From NCBI GenBank assembly GCA_900540845.1, contig UQHS01000010.1, forward strand, positions 1 through 64,000: a stretch of 64,000 nucleotides of DNA, given 5' to 3'. Origin of the DNA: an uncultured Collinsella sp. GTDB taxonomy: Bacteria; Actinomycetota; Coriobacteriia; Coriobacteriales; Coriobacteriaceae. Shown in pieces: positions 24,619 through 33,108 of this stretch. A program made the position numbers and the translations under genes. A model generated the notes under the pieces. That model had not been told where the DNA came from and did no database searches. It saw only the letters and a program-made list of their open reading frames with translations. Each line of letters starts with the position of its first letter. The stretch's first letter is position 1.

Positions 24619-26073
24619 CTACTCGATTGAGGCGAGCTCCCACTGAAGGCCGGAGCCGGACCGTTTTTTGAGCGTCACGCGGATGGGTTCGGTGGAATCG
24701 AGGTGCTCCATGCGCAGGGGGAAGGTGACGCGTGCGCGCGAGCCGCTAATCAGCTCGAGGGTGCGCGCGCGAGTGTAGTCCTCGGCGAGGAGCGCGAAGA
24801 CGTCGGTCCCGTAGGGGAGCAGCTCGCACAGATCGCCGATGCGCTCGCTGGCGAGGTAGACGTCGGTCGAAAAGTCGACAGGATAGGTGGCGAGAATCTC
24901 CGCTGGAGGCATGCACGATGCGGCGCGCGCGGGCTCTTGTGAGGGGGCCTGCGGGATTGACTGTGACGGAGCTGGCTGGGGAGCTTGGTTCGGCTGGCTC
25001 TGGGCCTCCGAGGCTGAGACTTGGGCCAGGCCCGCCTGGGCCGGCTGCGATGCGGGTGGCTGAGTCGTCTGGGCCGGCTGCGTCGGCTTCTGCGTGGGCT
25101 TCGATTGCGCGGGACGTGCAGAGGGCTGTGCCGGCTGGGCAGGTTGCTCGTTCAAAGGTCGAGCTGGTAGCTTCTTGCTCTCAGGATGCGCGCCCTGAGA
25201 GCGCTCTGCGCCGGATGCCTTCGAGGCGCCTGTGATGGGCTTCCGAGTGGCCTCGGGGGCCGGGGTGACGGGATGGGACTGAATCGTCGTTTCGCGGTCG
25301 ACGCCGCTGTAGGGGTCGTAGACCACCGTGAGCGATATGGCGGGTTCGGGTGTGGATACGACCGAAGGTGTCGCCTCGGGCGCTGTCTCGGCACCTGCGA
25401 CGGCCTCGCCGAAGGGCGCTTCGTCGGGTTCGGGTGCGCCGCAGGCGGGCGTGGCGTTCGCAGCCCCTTCGTCTTTGGCCTCACCTGTGGGCGTGACCTT
25501 CACAGCCTGTGTTGCATCTGTTGCGGGCGCAGGCGCCACTGGGGCCCCGGCATCCATGGCGGCTGCGGTCTCAGCAGGAGAGCCGGCCTCCGGGGTGGCC
25601 GCGGCCTCGGCGACAGATTCCGCATCCTTCGTGCGAGGCGGCTGCTCGGAGGGCGCGGCTTCAGGCTCGGGCTCGGGCTCGGGACGCTTCACGCGCTTCG
25701 GGCGTACCGGCTTGAGTGCCTTGTCGGTCTTCTTGCGCTTCCAGGGCTTGTTGGTAGGTCCTCCGCCCGCCGAGCCTTTTGACCCTGCGGCCTCGAGCGC
25801 CGTGAGGGCGTCGTCCCAGGCGGGCTGGGCGATGACGGTCGCGTAGATGCGCCCGCCCTTGAAAACCGTGAGCTTAATGAACTCGTCGAGCGCCTCGAGC
25901 AGCGCTCGTGTCGATTCGAAGCCGAGGTCGTCTGCGGTCATGCGGTCGCTCGCGAGTGCCTCCTCGACCGTGGGCAAGAAGGTCTGCTTGCCGCATCCGA
26001 GTTCGCGGGAGAGCAGTTGATACAGGTAAATGCGATTGTTCGCAGTCAGCGTTGTGGTGGTGATGCGTGCCAT
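24619..26073 (-). CDS. Hypothetical protein with folded ends and long Pro/Ala/Gln-rich linker, 484 aa
   Basis: Three parts can be seen. Residues 1-100 form a compact domain (NNRIYLYQLLSRELGCG to FKGGRIYATVIAQPAWDDAL) that looks like a winged-helix or LOTUS/OST-HTH-type fold with a basic loop behind it (KPWKRKKTDKALKPVRPKRVKR). Residues 125-395 are low-complexity, rich in Ala, Pro, Glu, Thr, then Pro/Gln/Ala (PAQPAQPSARPAQ). Residues 400-484 form a second small domain (FSTDVYLASERIGDLCELLP). The basic patch and the domain type suggest nucleic acid binding, but this is inference. It is a single gene with its own extended -10 element. Confidence 0.7.
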   Translation of the reverse strand: MARITTTTLTANNRIYLYQLLSRELGCGKQTFLPTVEEALASDRMTADDLGFESTRALLEALDEFIKLTVFKGGRIYATVIAQPAWDDALTALEAAGSKGSAGGGPTNKPWKRKKTDKALKPVRPKRVKRPEPEPEPEAAPSEQPPRTKDAESVAEAAATPEAGSPAETAAAMDAGAPVAPAPATDATQAVKVTPTGEAKDEGAANATPACGAPEPDEAPFGEAVAGAETAPEATPSVVSTPEPAISLTVVYDPYSGVDRETTIQSHPVTPAPEATRKPITGASKASGAERSQGAHPESKKLPARPLNEQPAQPAQPSARPAQSKPTQKPTQPAQTTQPPASQPAQAGLAQVSASEAQSQPNQAPQPAPSQSIPQAPSQEPARAASCMPPAEILATYPVDFSTDVYLASERIGDLCELLPYGTDVFALLAEDYTRARTLELISGSRARVTFPLRMEHLDSTEPIRVTLKKRSGSGLQWELASIE

Positions 26074-26105
26074 GGCGGCCTCTTTCGTGTCGTTGTGTGC
26101 TGTCC

Positions 26106-26114
26106 ATGGTAGCA
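26106..26114 (-). promoter_or_regulatory. Extended -10 element
   Basis: On the minus strand TGCTACCAT lies 33 bp before the start of the low-complexity protein at 26073. The same nine bases occur before the M18 peptidase gene at the same kind of distance, which supports it as a promoter element. Confidence 0.5.
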
Positions 26115-26163
26115 TCACGCACGCGAAATCGAACGGGGCGGCCTAACGGCGCGTTTGGCGGTC

Positions 26164-27222
26164 CTAGGCAGAGGCGGGTGAAGTGCCCTGCCCGCCGTTG
26201 CCGGGCTTCGCGGTGTTGCCCTGCCCCTGAGCAGGCGCGCCGGCATCGCCGCTGCTGGCGGGTGCGTCGCCGTTGGCATCGGATGACGAGCCGCCGCCCT
26301 GTGTGTTGTCGGGCGACTGAGGAGCTTCCGGTGCGGTCGCGCCGGCGTTCTCGTCCGTCGACCCTTGGGTGTCACCGGGATTCGAGGGCTCCGTCGCGCC
26401 TGCGCCGTTGGCGTCCGGGCTGTTTTGGGGAGTCGTCTCGTCGGGTTGGTTGGTGGAGGCAAGCTCGTCGGCGGGGTTGGTCTCCTGCTCGGGTACAGGG
26501 GCCGCGGAGTGGAAGATCGGCGAAGTCTTGGCGCCCAGGCCCTCGCCGGCGGTGCTCAGCATGATGGCTCCCGCGCTGAGGGCGACAGCGAGCGCGGCGA
26601 TGAGCGCCGAGGCGACGGCGACCTTACGCTTGGCTGCGCTGCGTTCCGCCGCCGCGCGCGCCTGGAGTTTCGTGGGCGCGATGCGCGCCGTGAGGATGGT
26701 GTTGGGGCGTGCGGAACCCTGCGCGCCGGCTGAGGTAGGGTCCTGCTGGCCGGACGCATCGTGCGCGATTTCGTGGACATAGGCGCTATACGCCTGCTTG
26801 GCTTTGAGTTTTTGCGCGCTTGCGTCGAGGGCGTTGCGATACATCTGCGAGCAGACGACCGTGACCATGGAGCTCACGGCGGCGCCGATCACCGAGCCCG
26901 CGATGCCGATTTTGGATGCGAGGAGCATGGATGTCGCGGCAGCGGCGGACGCGGCGATGACCTGCGCCACGGATATGCCGTCAAAGAGGCCCTTGCGGAT
27001 GGCGATGGGTTGGGTCGCGCCGATATGCGTGTCAGGCGAGCCCATGGCAGCGGCGTAGGGGCTTTGACGGGACTGTGCACCCTCGCTCACCGCGCCATAC
27101 GCCTGGCCGCGTACGTCGTCTCGATGGGGAAGGGCGGCGGGTACATCCTTTGCACCCTGCGGGTCGGGCCGTTGCGCCTGATTGTTCATGTGGATGGTTG
27201 CATCGATATCGTTAGGAGCCAT
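26164..27222 (-). CDS. Membrane protein with low-complexity tail, 352 aa
   Basis: I do not recognise the family. The N-terminal 70 residues are hydrophilic. A hydrophobic pair follows (ISVAQVIAASAAAATSMLLA and GIAGSVIGAAVSSMVTVVCS), then a roughly 90-residue charged segment, a third hydrophobic helix (VAVASALIAALAVALSAGAIM), and a final stretch of 110 residues rich in Gly, Ser, Asn, Pro and Glu (for example GDTQGSTDENAGAT). The tail should be outside the cell or in the wall. It sits in a run of monocistronic genes on the minus strand. A GAGGCGG site precedes the ATG at 27222. Confidence 0.7.
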   Translation of the reverse strand: MAPNDIDATIHMNNQAQRPDPQGAKDVPAALPHRDDVRGQAYGAVSEGAQSRQSPYAAAMGSPDTHIGATQPIAIRKGLFDGISVAQVIAASAAAATSMLLASKIGIAGSVIGAAVSSMVTVVCSQMYRNALDASAQKLKAKQAYSAYVHEIAHDASGQQDPTSAGAQGSARPNTILTARIAPTKLQARAAAERSAAKRKVAVASALIAALAVALSAGAIMLSTAGEGLGAKTSPIFHSAAPVPEQETNPADELASTNQPDETTPQNSPDANGAGATEPSNPGDTQGSTDENAGATAPEAPQSPDNTQGGGSSSDANGDAPASSGDAGAPAQGQGNTAKPGNGGQGTSPASA

Positions 27223-27396
27223 GGAATCCGCCTCTCGTGATCGCTCACGAGATTCTCGTACCCAAGCCTCGAGTAATCCACCCCTAAATGCGAAGGAACG
27301 CAAACTCCTGACACACGAGGAGGGTCTGTGGAGAAGGGGGTCGGTGAGGGGCACGTGCACGCGCGCGCCCGCCGACCCGATTGCCAGCAGTGCGCG

Positions 27397-28389
27397 TTAG
27401 CCCTTGAGCGGGGGCATCGGCTTCCAAGAGGTGTCGCGGTAGATTTTGCGCGCATCGCGCATGCCGCGGAACAGGGCGGGGATGCCCGTTTTGAGCGTGT
27501 GATCCACGGCGATGAGGCGGATGAGCTCCTTGGCGAAGGTCGCCGCCGTGCCGAGGCCAAACATGAACCGGTTATAGTCCCCGTGCAGGCGGAAGTACTG
27601 CATCATGTAGCCGCGATTGCGCATGATGTGGTAGCGGTTCATGTCCGAGGTGCCGTTGAGCTGGCGCACGCCGGCGATGTCCCAGTTGGGGATATCGCGG
27701 CTGCGCTGCAGGATGAGGTCGGCGATGACGATGGAGTCGGTGACCTTGGATGCGAGGTAGCCGTAGATGGTGTCGTCCCAGTAGATGAAGAAGCGGGGGT
27801 CGGGGAAGCCGATCTCGTCGATGATGCTGCGGGCGAACAGACCGCCCTCGAAGCACAGGGTGTTCATGGAGCGATAGCCCTCTTCGCCAAACGCCGCGGG
27901 GGCGATGGGGTTGGGGATGCCGAGCGGCACGATGAAATCGTACTGCCAGTAGAAGGGGCCTCCGTCATAGTCGAGGCGCGAACCCTGGATGACGCGATGG
28001 GTGTGCGTCCAGGGCTCGAGAAGCTCGAGGGCGTCGGGGCGGACCGTTACGTCATCGTCCATGACCCAAAACCACTCGGCGCCCAGATGGTAAGCGTGCT
28101 GCACACCCGCGGAGAAGCCGCCGGCGCCGCCGAGGTTCTCGGTTTGCGGGGCGTACACGACGCGCTGCGCGCCGCCCTCGGAGTCGGTCTCGGCGTTGCC
28201 CCAGCGCGCAACGCAGCGCTCGTTAAGGTCGGAGACCATCTGCTCGGTCTCGGGGGAATTCTCGTTGTCGACGATGACGATGCGCCACGGCGCGCGCGTT
28301 AGCTCGCAGAAGGAGTCGAACAGCTTGGTAAGGAGGTTTTGACGCTTGAACGTCACGACGACGATTGCAAGGTTTTGGATATCTGCCAC
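27397..28389 (-). CDS. Family 2 glycosyltransferase (rhamnosyl/galactofuranosyl type)
   Basis: The 330-aa protein is a GT-A fold glycosyltransferase. LAIVVVTFKRQNLL starts the nucleotide-binding half, NLGGAGGFSAGVQHA is a family motif, WFWVMDDDVTV holds the metal-binding DDD, and FIYWDDTIYGYLA carries the catalytic Asp pair. This pattern is shared by rhamnosyl- and galactofuranosyltransferases of the cell envelope. A GTG at 28389 with GAAAGG upstream is the chosen start. No other glycan genes flank it, though two GtrA proteins lie 4 kb away. Confidence 0.87.
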   Translation of the reverse strand: MADIQNLAIVVVTFKRQNLLTKLFDSFCELTRAPWRIVIVDNENSPETEQMVSDLNERCVARWGNAETDSEGGAQRVVYAPQTENLGGAGGFSAGVQHAYHLGAEWFWVMDDDVTVRPDALELLEPWTHTHRVIQGSRLDYDGGPFYWQYDFIVPLGIPNPIAPAAFGEEGYRSMNTLCFEGGLFARSIIDEIGFPDPRFFIYWDDTIYGYLASKVTDSIVIADLILQRSRDIPNWDIAGVRQLNGTSDMNRYHIMRNRGYMMQYFRLHGDYNRFMFGLGTAATFAKELIRLIAVDHTLKTGIPALFRGMRDARKIYRDTSWKPMPPLKG

Positions 28390-28500
28390 GTGATTGGCCT
28401 TTCTGCACGGGCTCATGAGCTCAGATGCTCACATTATATGCCAAGGGCGGGCAACCATGCGGTGCCCGCCCTCATGTGGCGATTTCAGGTGGAGAGCCTG

Positions 28501-29892
28501 TTATGCGCGCGTGATGAACGCCTTGTAGCCCTTGTACGCCTCGAAGATGTCGGCCTTGTTGGTGGCCTCCCACAGCGCGTGCATGGACAGCACGGCGACG
28601 CCGGAGTCGATGACGTCCATGCCGTACTCAGCGAGGATGTAGGCGATGGTGCCGCCGCCGCCCGCGCCGATGCGGCCGAGCTCGCAGGTCTGGTAGTCGA
28701 CGCCCGCCTCGTCCATGATGTCGCGGATGAGGGCGAAGTACTCGGCGTCGGCGTCGTTGGAGCCGCCCTTGCCGCGGCTGCCGGTGTACTTGTTGAAGCA
28801 CAGGCCATGGCCCATGATGGCGGCGTTCTTCTTCTCGAAGCGGTCGGCGTAGAGATGGTCGAAACCGGCCGAGACGTCGGAGCTGAGCATGCGGGAATTG
28901 GCGAGCGCGCGACGCAGCGCGAGCGGGCCGTCCTCGCCGGCGAGCGTCATGATCTCAGCGATGGAGTTCTCGAAGAAGCGGCTGGTCATACCGGACGCGC
29001 CGACGGAACCGATCTCCTCCTTGTCGACGAGCAGGGTGACGCTCGTGGTCTCGACCTGCTCCACGTCGAGCTGGGCAGCAAGGGAGGTGTAGGCGCACAC
29101 GCGGTCGTCCTGGCCGTGACCCAAGATCATGGAGCGGTCAAAGCCGAGCTCGCGCGCGGGGCCGGCGGGCACGACCTCGATCTCGGCGGAGAGGAAGTCC
29201 TCCTCCTCGATGTCGTACTTCTCCTTGATGATGTCGAGGAACATCTGCTTGATGGGCTCCTTGACGTCGTCGTCGCCCTCGATGACGACGGGGCGGCCGC
29301 CCACGATCACGTCGAGGTTCTCGTGGTCGACGGCCTTGCCCGCGGGCTTCTCCATCTGATCGCTCGCAAGGTGAATGAGCAGGTCGGAGATGCAGAACAC
29401 GGGGTCATCGGCGTCTTCGCCCACCGCGATCTCGACGGTCATGCCGTCTTTCTTGCAGATCACGCCGTGCAGGGCCAGTGGGGTCGCGACCCAGTGATAG
29501 GCCTTTACGCCGCCGTAGTAGTGCGTGTCGAGGTAGGCCATGTCGCCGGCTTCGTAGAGCGGGTTCTGCTTGAGGTCGAGGCGCGGGGAGTCGATGTGCG
29601 CGCCCAGGATGTTCATGCCCTGCTCCATGGGGCGGCTGCCCAGGTTGACGAGCATGAGGGTCTTGTTGTGGCTAACGGCGTACACCTTGTCGCCCGCGGA
29701 GAGCTTGCGCCCCTCGGCGATGCAGGCGGCGAGGTCGACGTAGCCTGCAGCCTCGGCGAGCTGGATGGAGGCGGTCACGCACTCGCGCTCGGTCTTGTTC
29801 TCGCTGATGAACGTGCGGTATGCGGCGCAGAGGTCCTCGAGTTCGGCGAGGGCCGCGTCGTCATATTTCTTCCAGGCGTTCGGTCGCTCCAT
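28501..29892 (-). CDS. M18 family aminopeptidase
   Basis: The 463-aa protein is an M18 zinc aminopeptidase, which removes N-terminal (often acidic) residues from peptides in the cytoplasm. Zinc and catalytic motifs are GAHIDSPRLD (His99), LLVDKEEIGSVG with the Glu pair, LSSDVSAGFDH and SMHALWEATNKAD near the end. The length fits the family. AAGGAGCTCTTC precedes the ATG, and an extended -10 element lies 38 bp upstream. Confidence 0.94.
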   Translation of the reverse strand: MERPNAWKKYDDAALAELEDLCAAYRTFISENKTERECVTASIQLAEAAGYVDLAACIAEGRKLSAGDKVYAVSHNKTLMLVNLGSRPMEQGMNILGAHIDSPRLDLKQNPLYEAGDMAYLDTHYYGGVKAYHWVATPLALHGVICKKDGMTVEIAVGEDADDPVFCISDLLIHLASDQMEKPAGKAVDHENLDVIVGGRPVVIEGDDDVKEPIKQMFLDIIKEKYDIEEEDFLSAEIEVVPAGPARELGFDRSMILGHGQDDRVCAYTSLAAQLDVEQVETTSVTLLVDKEEIGSVGASGMTSRFFENSIAEIMTLAGEDGPLALRRALANSRMLSSDVSAGFDHLYADRFEKKNAAIMGHGLCFNKYTGSRGKGGSNDADAEYFALIRDIMDEAGVDYQTCELGRIGAGGGGTIAYILAEYGMDVIDSGVAVLSMHALWEATNKADIFEAYKGYKAFITRA

Positions 29893-29929
29893 GAAGAGCT
29901 CCTTTCATTCGATGTTGTTTGCCATCGCC

Positions 29930-29938
29930 ATGGTAGCA
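29930..29938 (-). promoter_or_regulatory. Extended -10 element of the M18 peptidase gene
   Basis: TGCTACCAT on the minus strand, 38 bp before the start codon, is identical to the element before the gene at 26073. Confidence 0.5.
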
Positions 29939-29939
29939 T

Positions 29940-30383
29940 GGCGGCTCGTGCCAAGGGGCAAAAGCGGTATCGCGATTGCGATCTTGGGGCGCACGATTGA
30001 GGTCCCAGACTTTGGATTGCGGGGCTCAGGTCGCTGACGTGGGGCCTGCGGGCGTTGCATTGCGACCGCGGTGCCGATGGCTTGGGACGGATTGTCGTCT
30101 GCAATACCAAAAATGACTAACTTGTAACCCGATTTGGCGTGAAACAGGTACTTTTCGGTTATCAAACGCGACTTAGGGGCTCACGAGGCGAGGGCTGTTT
30201 CGAAATACATGGAGGATTGACCGAATATTGGTCATGTCGCACCCTCGCCGCGCGAGGATGGTGGGTAGTTTGGAAGCGCTCGGTTACAAGTTAGGAAGTT
30301 TTGGCAGCCGAAGCTTTTGAAAAAGCCGATCGGGCGCGTTGGAACGTCCGTTTTTCATGTCGGGGCGGCCAGTGGCCTTTAGG
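29940..30383. other. Long intergenic region with nested inverted repeats
   Basis: These 444 bp lie upstream of the M18 promoter and downstream of the terminator of the wall-hydrolase gene. CTAACTTGTAACC (30117-30129) is repeated inverted at 30282-30294. Inside, GGCGAGGG (30187-30194) pairs with CCCTCGCC (30242-30249), and a 17-bp palindrome TGACC-GAATATT-GGTCA lies at 30218-30234. No protein gene is seen. It may be a small RNA gene, an inserted miniature element, or a multi-site operator region. Confidence 0.5.
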
Positions 30384-30424
30384 CAAAAAGAACCCGGACG
30401 GAATCCGTGGGATCCCGTCCGGGT
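30384..30424 (-). terminator. Intrinsic terminator of the wall-hydrolase gene
   Basis: A perfect 10-bp stem ACCCGGACGG (30392-30401) with CCGTCCGGGT (30415-30424); read on the minus strand it is followed by TCTTTTTG. Confidence 0.88.
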
Positions 30425-30476
30425 GAGCTAGCGTTGCGCGTGATGCGGCGACGTTGGATATGAGACGAGACGCCGA

Positions 30477-31535
30477 TTAAATGCGGTTCATCTCCGACAG
30501 CGTATTGTTGTACCAGTTGTACCAATTAGGAGGGCAGTACTTCTTGGCACCTGCTACGCTGATGGTGTAGCCGTACCCGCGGGCGAGGCCGGAGACATGA
30601 GCGTCGATCGCTTCCTCCCAGCTGCCCCAGCTCGCATTGCCCCAGCCCCACGCGTTGTGCGGGCGGAAGCAGTGACGGCCCTTCGAGCTCTCCGTGTTGG
30701 AGATGGCCGGAGAGAAGCGCGGATCGACGCCGTATTTCCAGGCGGCGTTGGCGAACGTGGCCCCCTGGCCCTCAAGAGGGGAGCCGGCAAGATACGCATC
30801 GATGCGCGGGGCCCAAGTGGCAACGAAGGAGGTCTGATCGGTATCCCAGCTGACCGCACCGTTGTCGGGAGTGGCAGCCGGACCGCTTGCGCCGTTTTGA
30901 CCGGCGGCCTGCTCGAGCGCGGCGGCCTCGGCTTCCATCTCGGCTTCAGCCTGAGCCTGAGCGGCCTCACGAAGCTTCTGAGCCTCGGAGAGCGCGTCGG
31001 CGGCTGCCTGCTTCTCGGTCTCGGCCTGAGCCTTTGCCGTGTTGAGCTCGGTCTTCTCGGCCTCGAGCTCGGTCTGCATCTCGTTGAGATCCTGCAGCGC
31101 CTCGAAGTTGGCGTCCTTGACCTGGTCCATGTACTTCATGCCGGAGATGAACTCATCGAGGCTCTGCGTGTTGAGCATGAACCTCATCAGCGGGTTGGAG
31201 CCCTTGCGATGCTTGTACATCTCGCGCATGGCGCGGCCGGCCTTGTCTTGAGCTGCGGGGAGTTGCGCTTCAAGCTCGGCGATGCGTGCCTCGTTATCGG
31301 AAATCTGAACCTGCAGCGCGTCGAGGTTCTTCGTTGCCTCGTCAAACGCTGCGGCGGTCTCTTCGACCTTCTTTTGAGTCTCGGTGAGCGTGGCTGCGGT
31401 TTCGGTGGTGATTGCTCTTGCCGGGACGGGGAGGAGCACGCTGGCGGCAAGCACGGCCGTGATGCCGGCGCCTGCGATGAGACGGCGGGTACGGCTGGTG
31501 CGCCACGAGGCGTGCAGGCTAGGAGTTGCGTCCAT
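30477..31535 (-). CDS. Secreted coiled-coil peptidoglycan hydrolase-like protein
   Basis: The 352-aa protein has a signal peptide (LIAGAGITAVLAASVLLPVPARA) and a long coiled coil of about 180 residues (AATLTETQKKVEETAAAF to EAEMEAEAAALEQAA) like CwlO/PcsB-type hydrolases. A C-terminal lysozyme-like domain of about 110 residues follows (FANAAWKYGVDPRFSPAISNTES). The Glu in SNTES is the expected catalytic acid of glucosaminidase or lysozyme-type enzymes, and the segment HNAWGWG supports that fold. In PcsB-type proteins the coiled coil docks on FtsEX. The ATG at 31535 has GAGGA upstream. The gene faces the DUF4430 gene across a spacer full of TTCAA/TTGAA repeats. Confidence 0.85.
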   Translation of the reverse strand: MDATPSLHASWRTSRTRRLIAGAGITAVLAASVLLPVPARAITTETAATLTETQKKVEETAAAFDEATKNLDALQVQISDNEARIAELEAQLPAAQDKAGRAMREMYKHRKGSNPLMRFMLNTQSLDEFISGMKYMDQVKDANFEALQDLNEMQTELEAEKTELNTAKAQAETEKQAAADALSEAQKLREAAQAQAEAEMEAEAAALEQAAGQNGASGPAATPDNGAVSWDTDQTSFVATWAPRIDAYLAGSPLEGQGATFANAAWKYGVDPRFSPAISNTESSKGRHCFRPHNAWGWGNASWGSWEEAIDAHVSGLARGYGYTISVAGAKKYCPPNWYNWYNNTLSEMNRI

Positions 31536-31592
31536 GTAGTCCTCGTCTGTCTGCTTACCATTTGACAAGAAACATAGTAGCACTAGCTTCGA

Positions 31593-31840
31593 GTTCAACT
31601 TGAACGTTAGAGATTCTTTAAGGTTCAAGTTGAAGGTTTAAGCTTCAACTACCTGCGGCGATGGTGAAATATGAAGCAACTTTGGAGTTTCAAGTTAACC
31701 TTTAAGGTGAGGGTTCAGCCGGGTGTCCCATGCGTCTCAACTACGCCATCTAGCTGAGGAAACAACTCATAAATGCACACATGAGCACGTTTGTCGCCCT
31801 CGTCATCACCATCAAGCTTGGATTGAAGGTTGAAGGTATG
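31593..31840. promoter_or_regulatory. Array of TTCAA/TTGAA palindromes between divergent surface-protein genes
   Basis: GTTCAACTTGAAC (31593-31605) and TTCAAGTTGAA (31624-31634) are perfect palindromes. TTGAAG-N7-CTTCAA follows at 31631-31650, TTTCAAGTTAACC near 31688, and ATCAAGCTTGGATTGAAGG then TTGAAGG at 31811-31836. The spacer is markedly A+T-rich compared with its surroundings. It looks like a multi-site binding region for one dimeric regulator. Confidence 0.5.
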
Positions 31841-31845
31841 CGGCA

Positions 31846-31854
31846 TGGTAGGAT
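31846..31854 (+). promoter_or_regulatory. Extended -10 element of the DUF4430 gene
   Basis: TGGTAGGAT fits TGnTAnnnT and lies 36 bp before the ATG at 31890, directly after the last TTGAAGG repeats. Confidence 0.5.
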
Positions 31855-31889
31855 GAGGCCATGAGTCTGTCGTTTGAAAGAGGTCTTTG

Positions 31890-32570
31890 ATGTCCAAGTT
31901 GCACGCTCACTCTGCGATGGCGTTCGAGCGCGTTTTTGCGTGGTGCATGTCCCTGTGCGCCGCGTGTCTTCTCATGGTGGCCGACCCCGCCTGCGCTTTT
32001 GCAGGCGATTCTTCGTCGGCGACGGTCATCGTGGCGGGGGTGGACGACCCGGACGCCGACGCTCCGCGCGCAGAACCCTGGGTGCCCCAGACAGAGGTCG
32101 CGCTGGAAGACGGGCAGACGGCGTGGGAGCTGCTTCGCGCCGAGCTCGATCGTGCGGGCTTCACCTACGACGCGCCCGACTCCACGTACGGCGTCTTCGT
32201 CCAGTCCATCACCTCGCCGGGCGGCGTCACGCTCGAGAACACCTCGACGGAGCCATACAGCTTCTGGGCGTTCCTCGTGAACGGCGAGATGACAAACGAG
32301 GGTGTCTCGGCGTATGTGGTTCAGCCTGGGGACGAGATCCAGCTCGCATATTATCCTGGCGGCGAGGCGCCCCTGCACGAAGCGATGCCCATCACGCATC
32401 AGGAGGGCGATGCCGCGGGACAGCCCGCAGGTGAGGACGCTCCCAGCTTAAATGGCGCAGTCGACCATACGGACTACATGGCACAGCGCATGGCCGTGGT
32501 CGGTGTGGGATTGGCGATGGCCGGTATTGCCGTTGTGTATGTGGTACGCGCGCGTCGCGTTCGCCGTTAG
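31890..32570 (+). CDS. Surface-anchored DUF4430 (transcobalamin-like) protein
   Basis: The 226-aa protein has a signal peptide (about 1-38, ending PACAFA) and a DUF4430 domain (about 45-155) with DGQTAWELLRAELDRAGF, EPYSFWAFLVNGEMTNEGVSAY and a GDEIQLAYY end. A linker and a C-terminal membrane helix (MAVVGVGLAMAGIAVVYVV) with a basic tail complete it. DUF4430 is related to the C-terminal domain of transcobalamin; its ligand in surface proteins is not generally known. GAAAGAGG precedes the ATG. Its 3' end overlaps the convergent GtrA gene by a few bases. Confidence 0.82.
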   Translation: MSKLHAHSAMAFERVFAWCMSLCAACLLMVADPACAFAGDSSSATVIVAGVDDPDADAPRAEPWVPQTEVALEDGQTAWELLRAELDRAGFTYDAPDSTYGVFVQSITSPGGVTLENTSTEPYSFWAFLVNGEMTNEGVSAYVVQPGDEIQLAYYPGGEAPLHEAMPITHQEGDAAGQPAGEDAPSLNGAVDHTDYMAQRMAVVGVGLAMAGIAVVYVVRARRVRR

Positions 32571-32974
32571 CCTCGGCTGCCGTCGAGGAATTTGCGACGG
32601 CTGAAATAGTTGTACCAGGTGACGAAGAACGTCGAGATGAGCTTCATCACCATGGTGCCGATGTTGAGCAGGCTGACGCCGATAAACATGTACAGGTCGT
32701 TGAGGCCGAGGCCGATGGCGGAGAGGATCGCGAAGATCGTGAACTCACGCTTGCGGCTCATATCCTCCTTGTGCGAAAACACGTACCTCATGGACAGCAC
32801 GTAGTTCACCACGATCGAAATGGTGAACGAGACGGTGGTGGCCAGCAGGTAGTTCATGCCGATGATGTCGAGGAAGTAGCCGAGAAACACGTACTCCACC
32901 GCTAGGGACGCAAATCCCACAACGGCGAATTTCATGAACTGGCGGGTATCCGGATGTGCGAGGGCTGCGCGCAA
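32567..32974 (-). CDS. GtrA-family membrane protein (copy 1)
   Basis: The 135-aa protein has four hydrophobic helices (FAVVGFASLAVEYVFLGYFL, LLATTVSFTISIVVNYVL, FTIFAILSAIGLGLNDLYMF, VMKLISTFFVTWYNYFSR) in the GtrA pattern, with FSRRKFLDG at the end. GtrA proteins are thought to move lipid-linked sugars across the membrane for glycan decoration. The frame is open to 33073, but a promoter (TTACAT-17-TATAGT) lies inside that extension. A TTG at 32974 with AGGA upstream gives the same length as the neighbouring copy and is preferred. Confidence 0.78.
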   Translation of the reverse strand: MRAALAHPDTRQFMKFAVVGFASLAVEYVFLGYFLDIIGMNYLLATTVSFTISIVVNYVLSMRYVFSHKEDMSRKREFTIFAILSAIGLGLNDLYMFIGVSLLNIGTMVMKLISTFFVTWYNYFSRRKFLDGSRG

Positions 32975-33032
32975 ATCATCACTTCCTGCGACGGGAACAC
33001 GGAGTGCCACCGCATGGCGGTGAGCTCGGGAA

Positions 33033-33061
33033 ACTATACGTCTTCGGTACGCAGAATGTAA
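33033..33061 (-). promoter_or_regulatory. Sigma70-type promoter of GtrA copy 1
   Basis: On the minus strand TTACAT (33061-33056) and TATAGT (33038-33033) are separated by exactly 17 bp. This rules out starts upstream of about 33026 for the gene below it. Confidence 0.6.
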
Positions 33062-33108
33062 GGTCGCGCACAAGAATTATACGAATGGCAGGACGCAGTA
33101 CCCGAATG

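Noticed and set aside
28339..30000. Open frame of 553 codons antisense to the M18 peptidase
   Set aside because: The M18 motifs on the other strand are complete; this frame is a codon-bias shadow.
31593..31836. TTCAA/TTGAA array as a CRISPR array
   Set aside because: Repeats are 11-19 bp palindromes at irregular spacing with no constant spacers and no cas genes.
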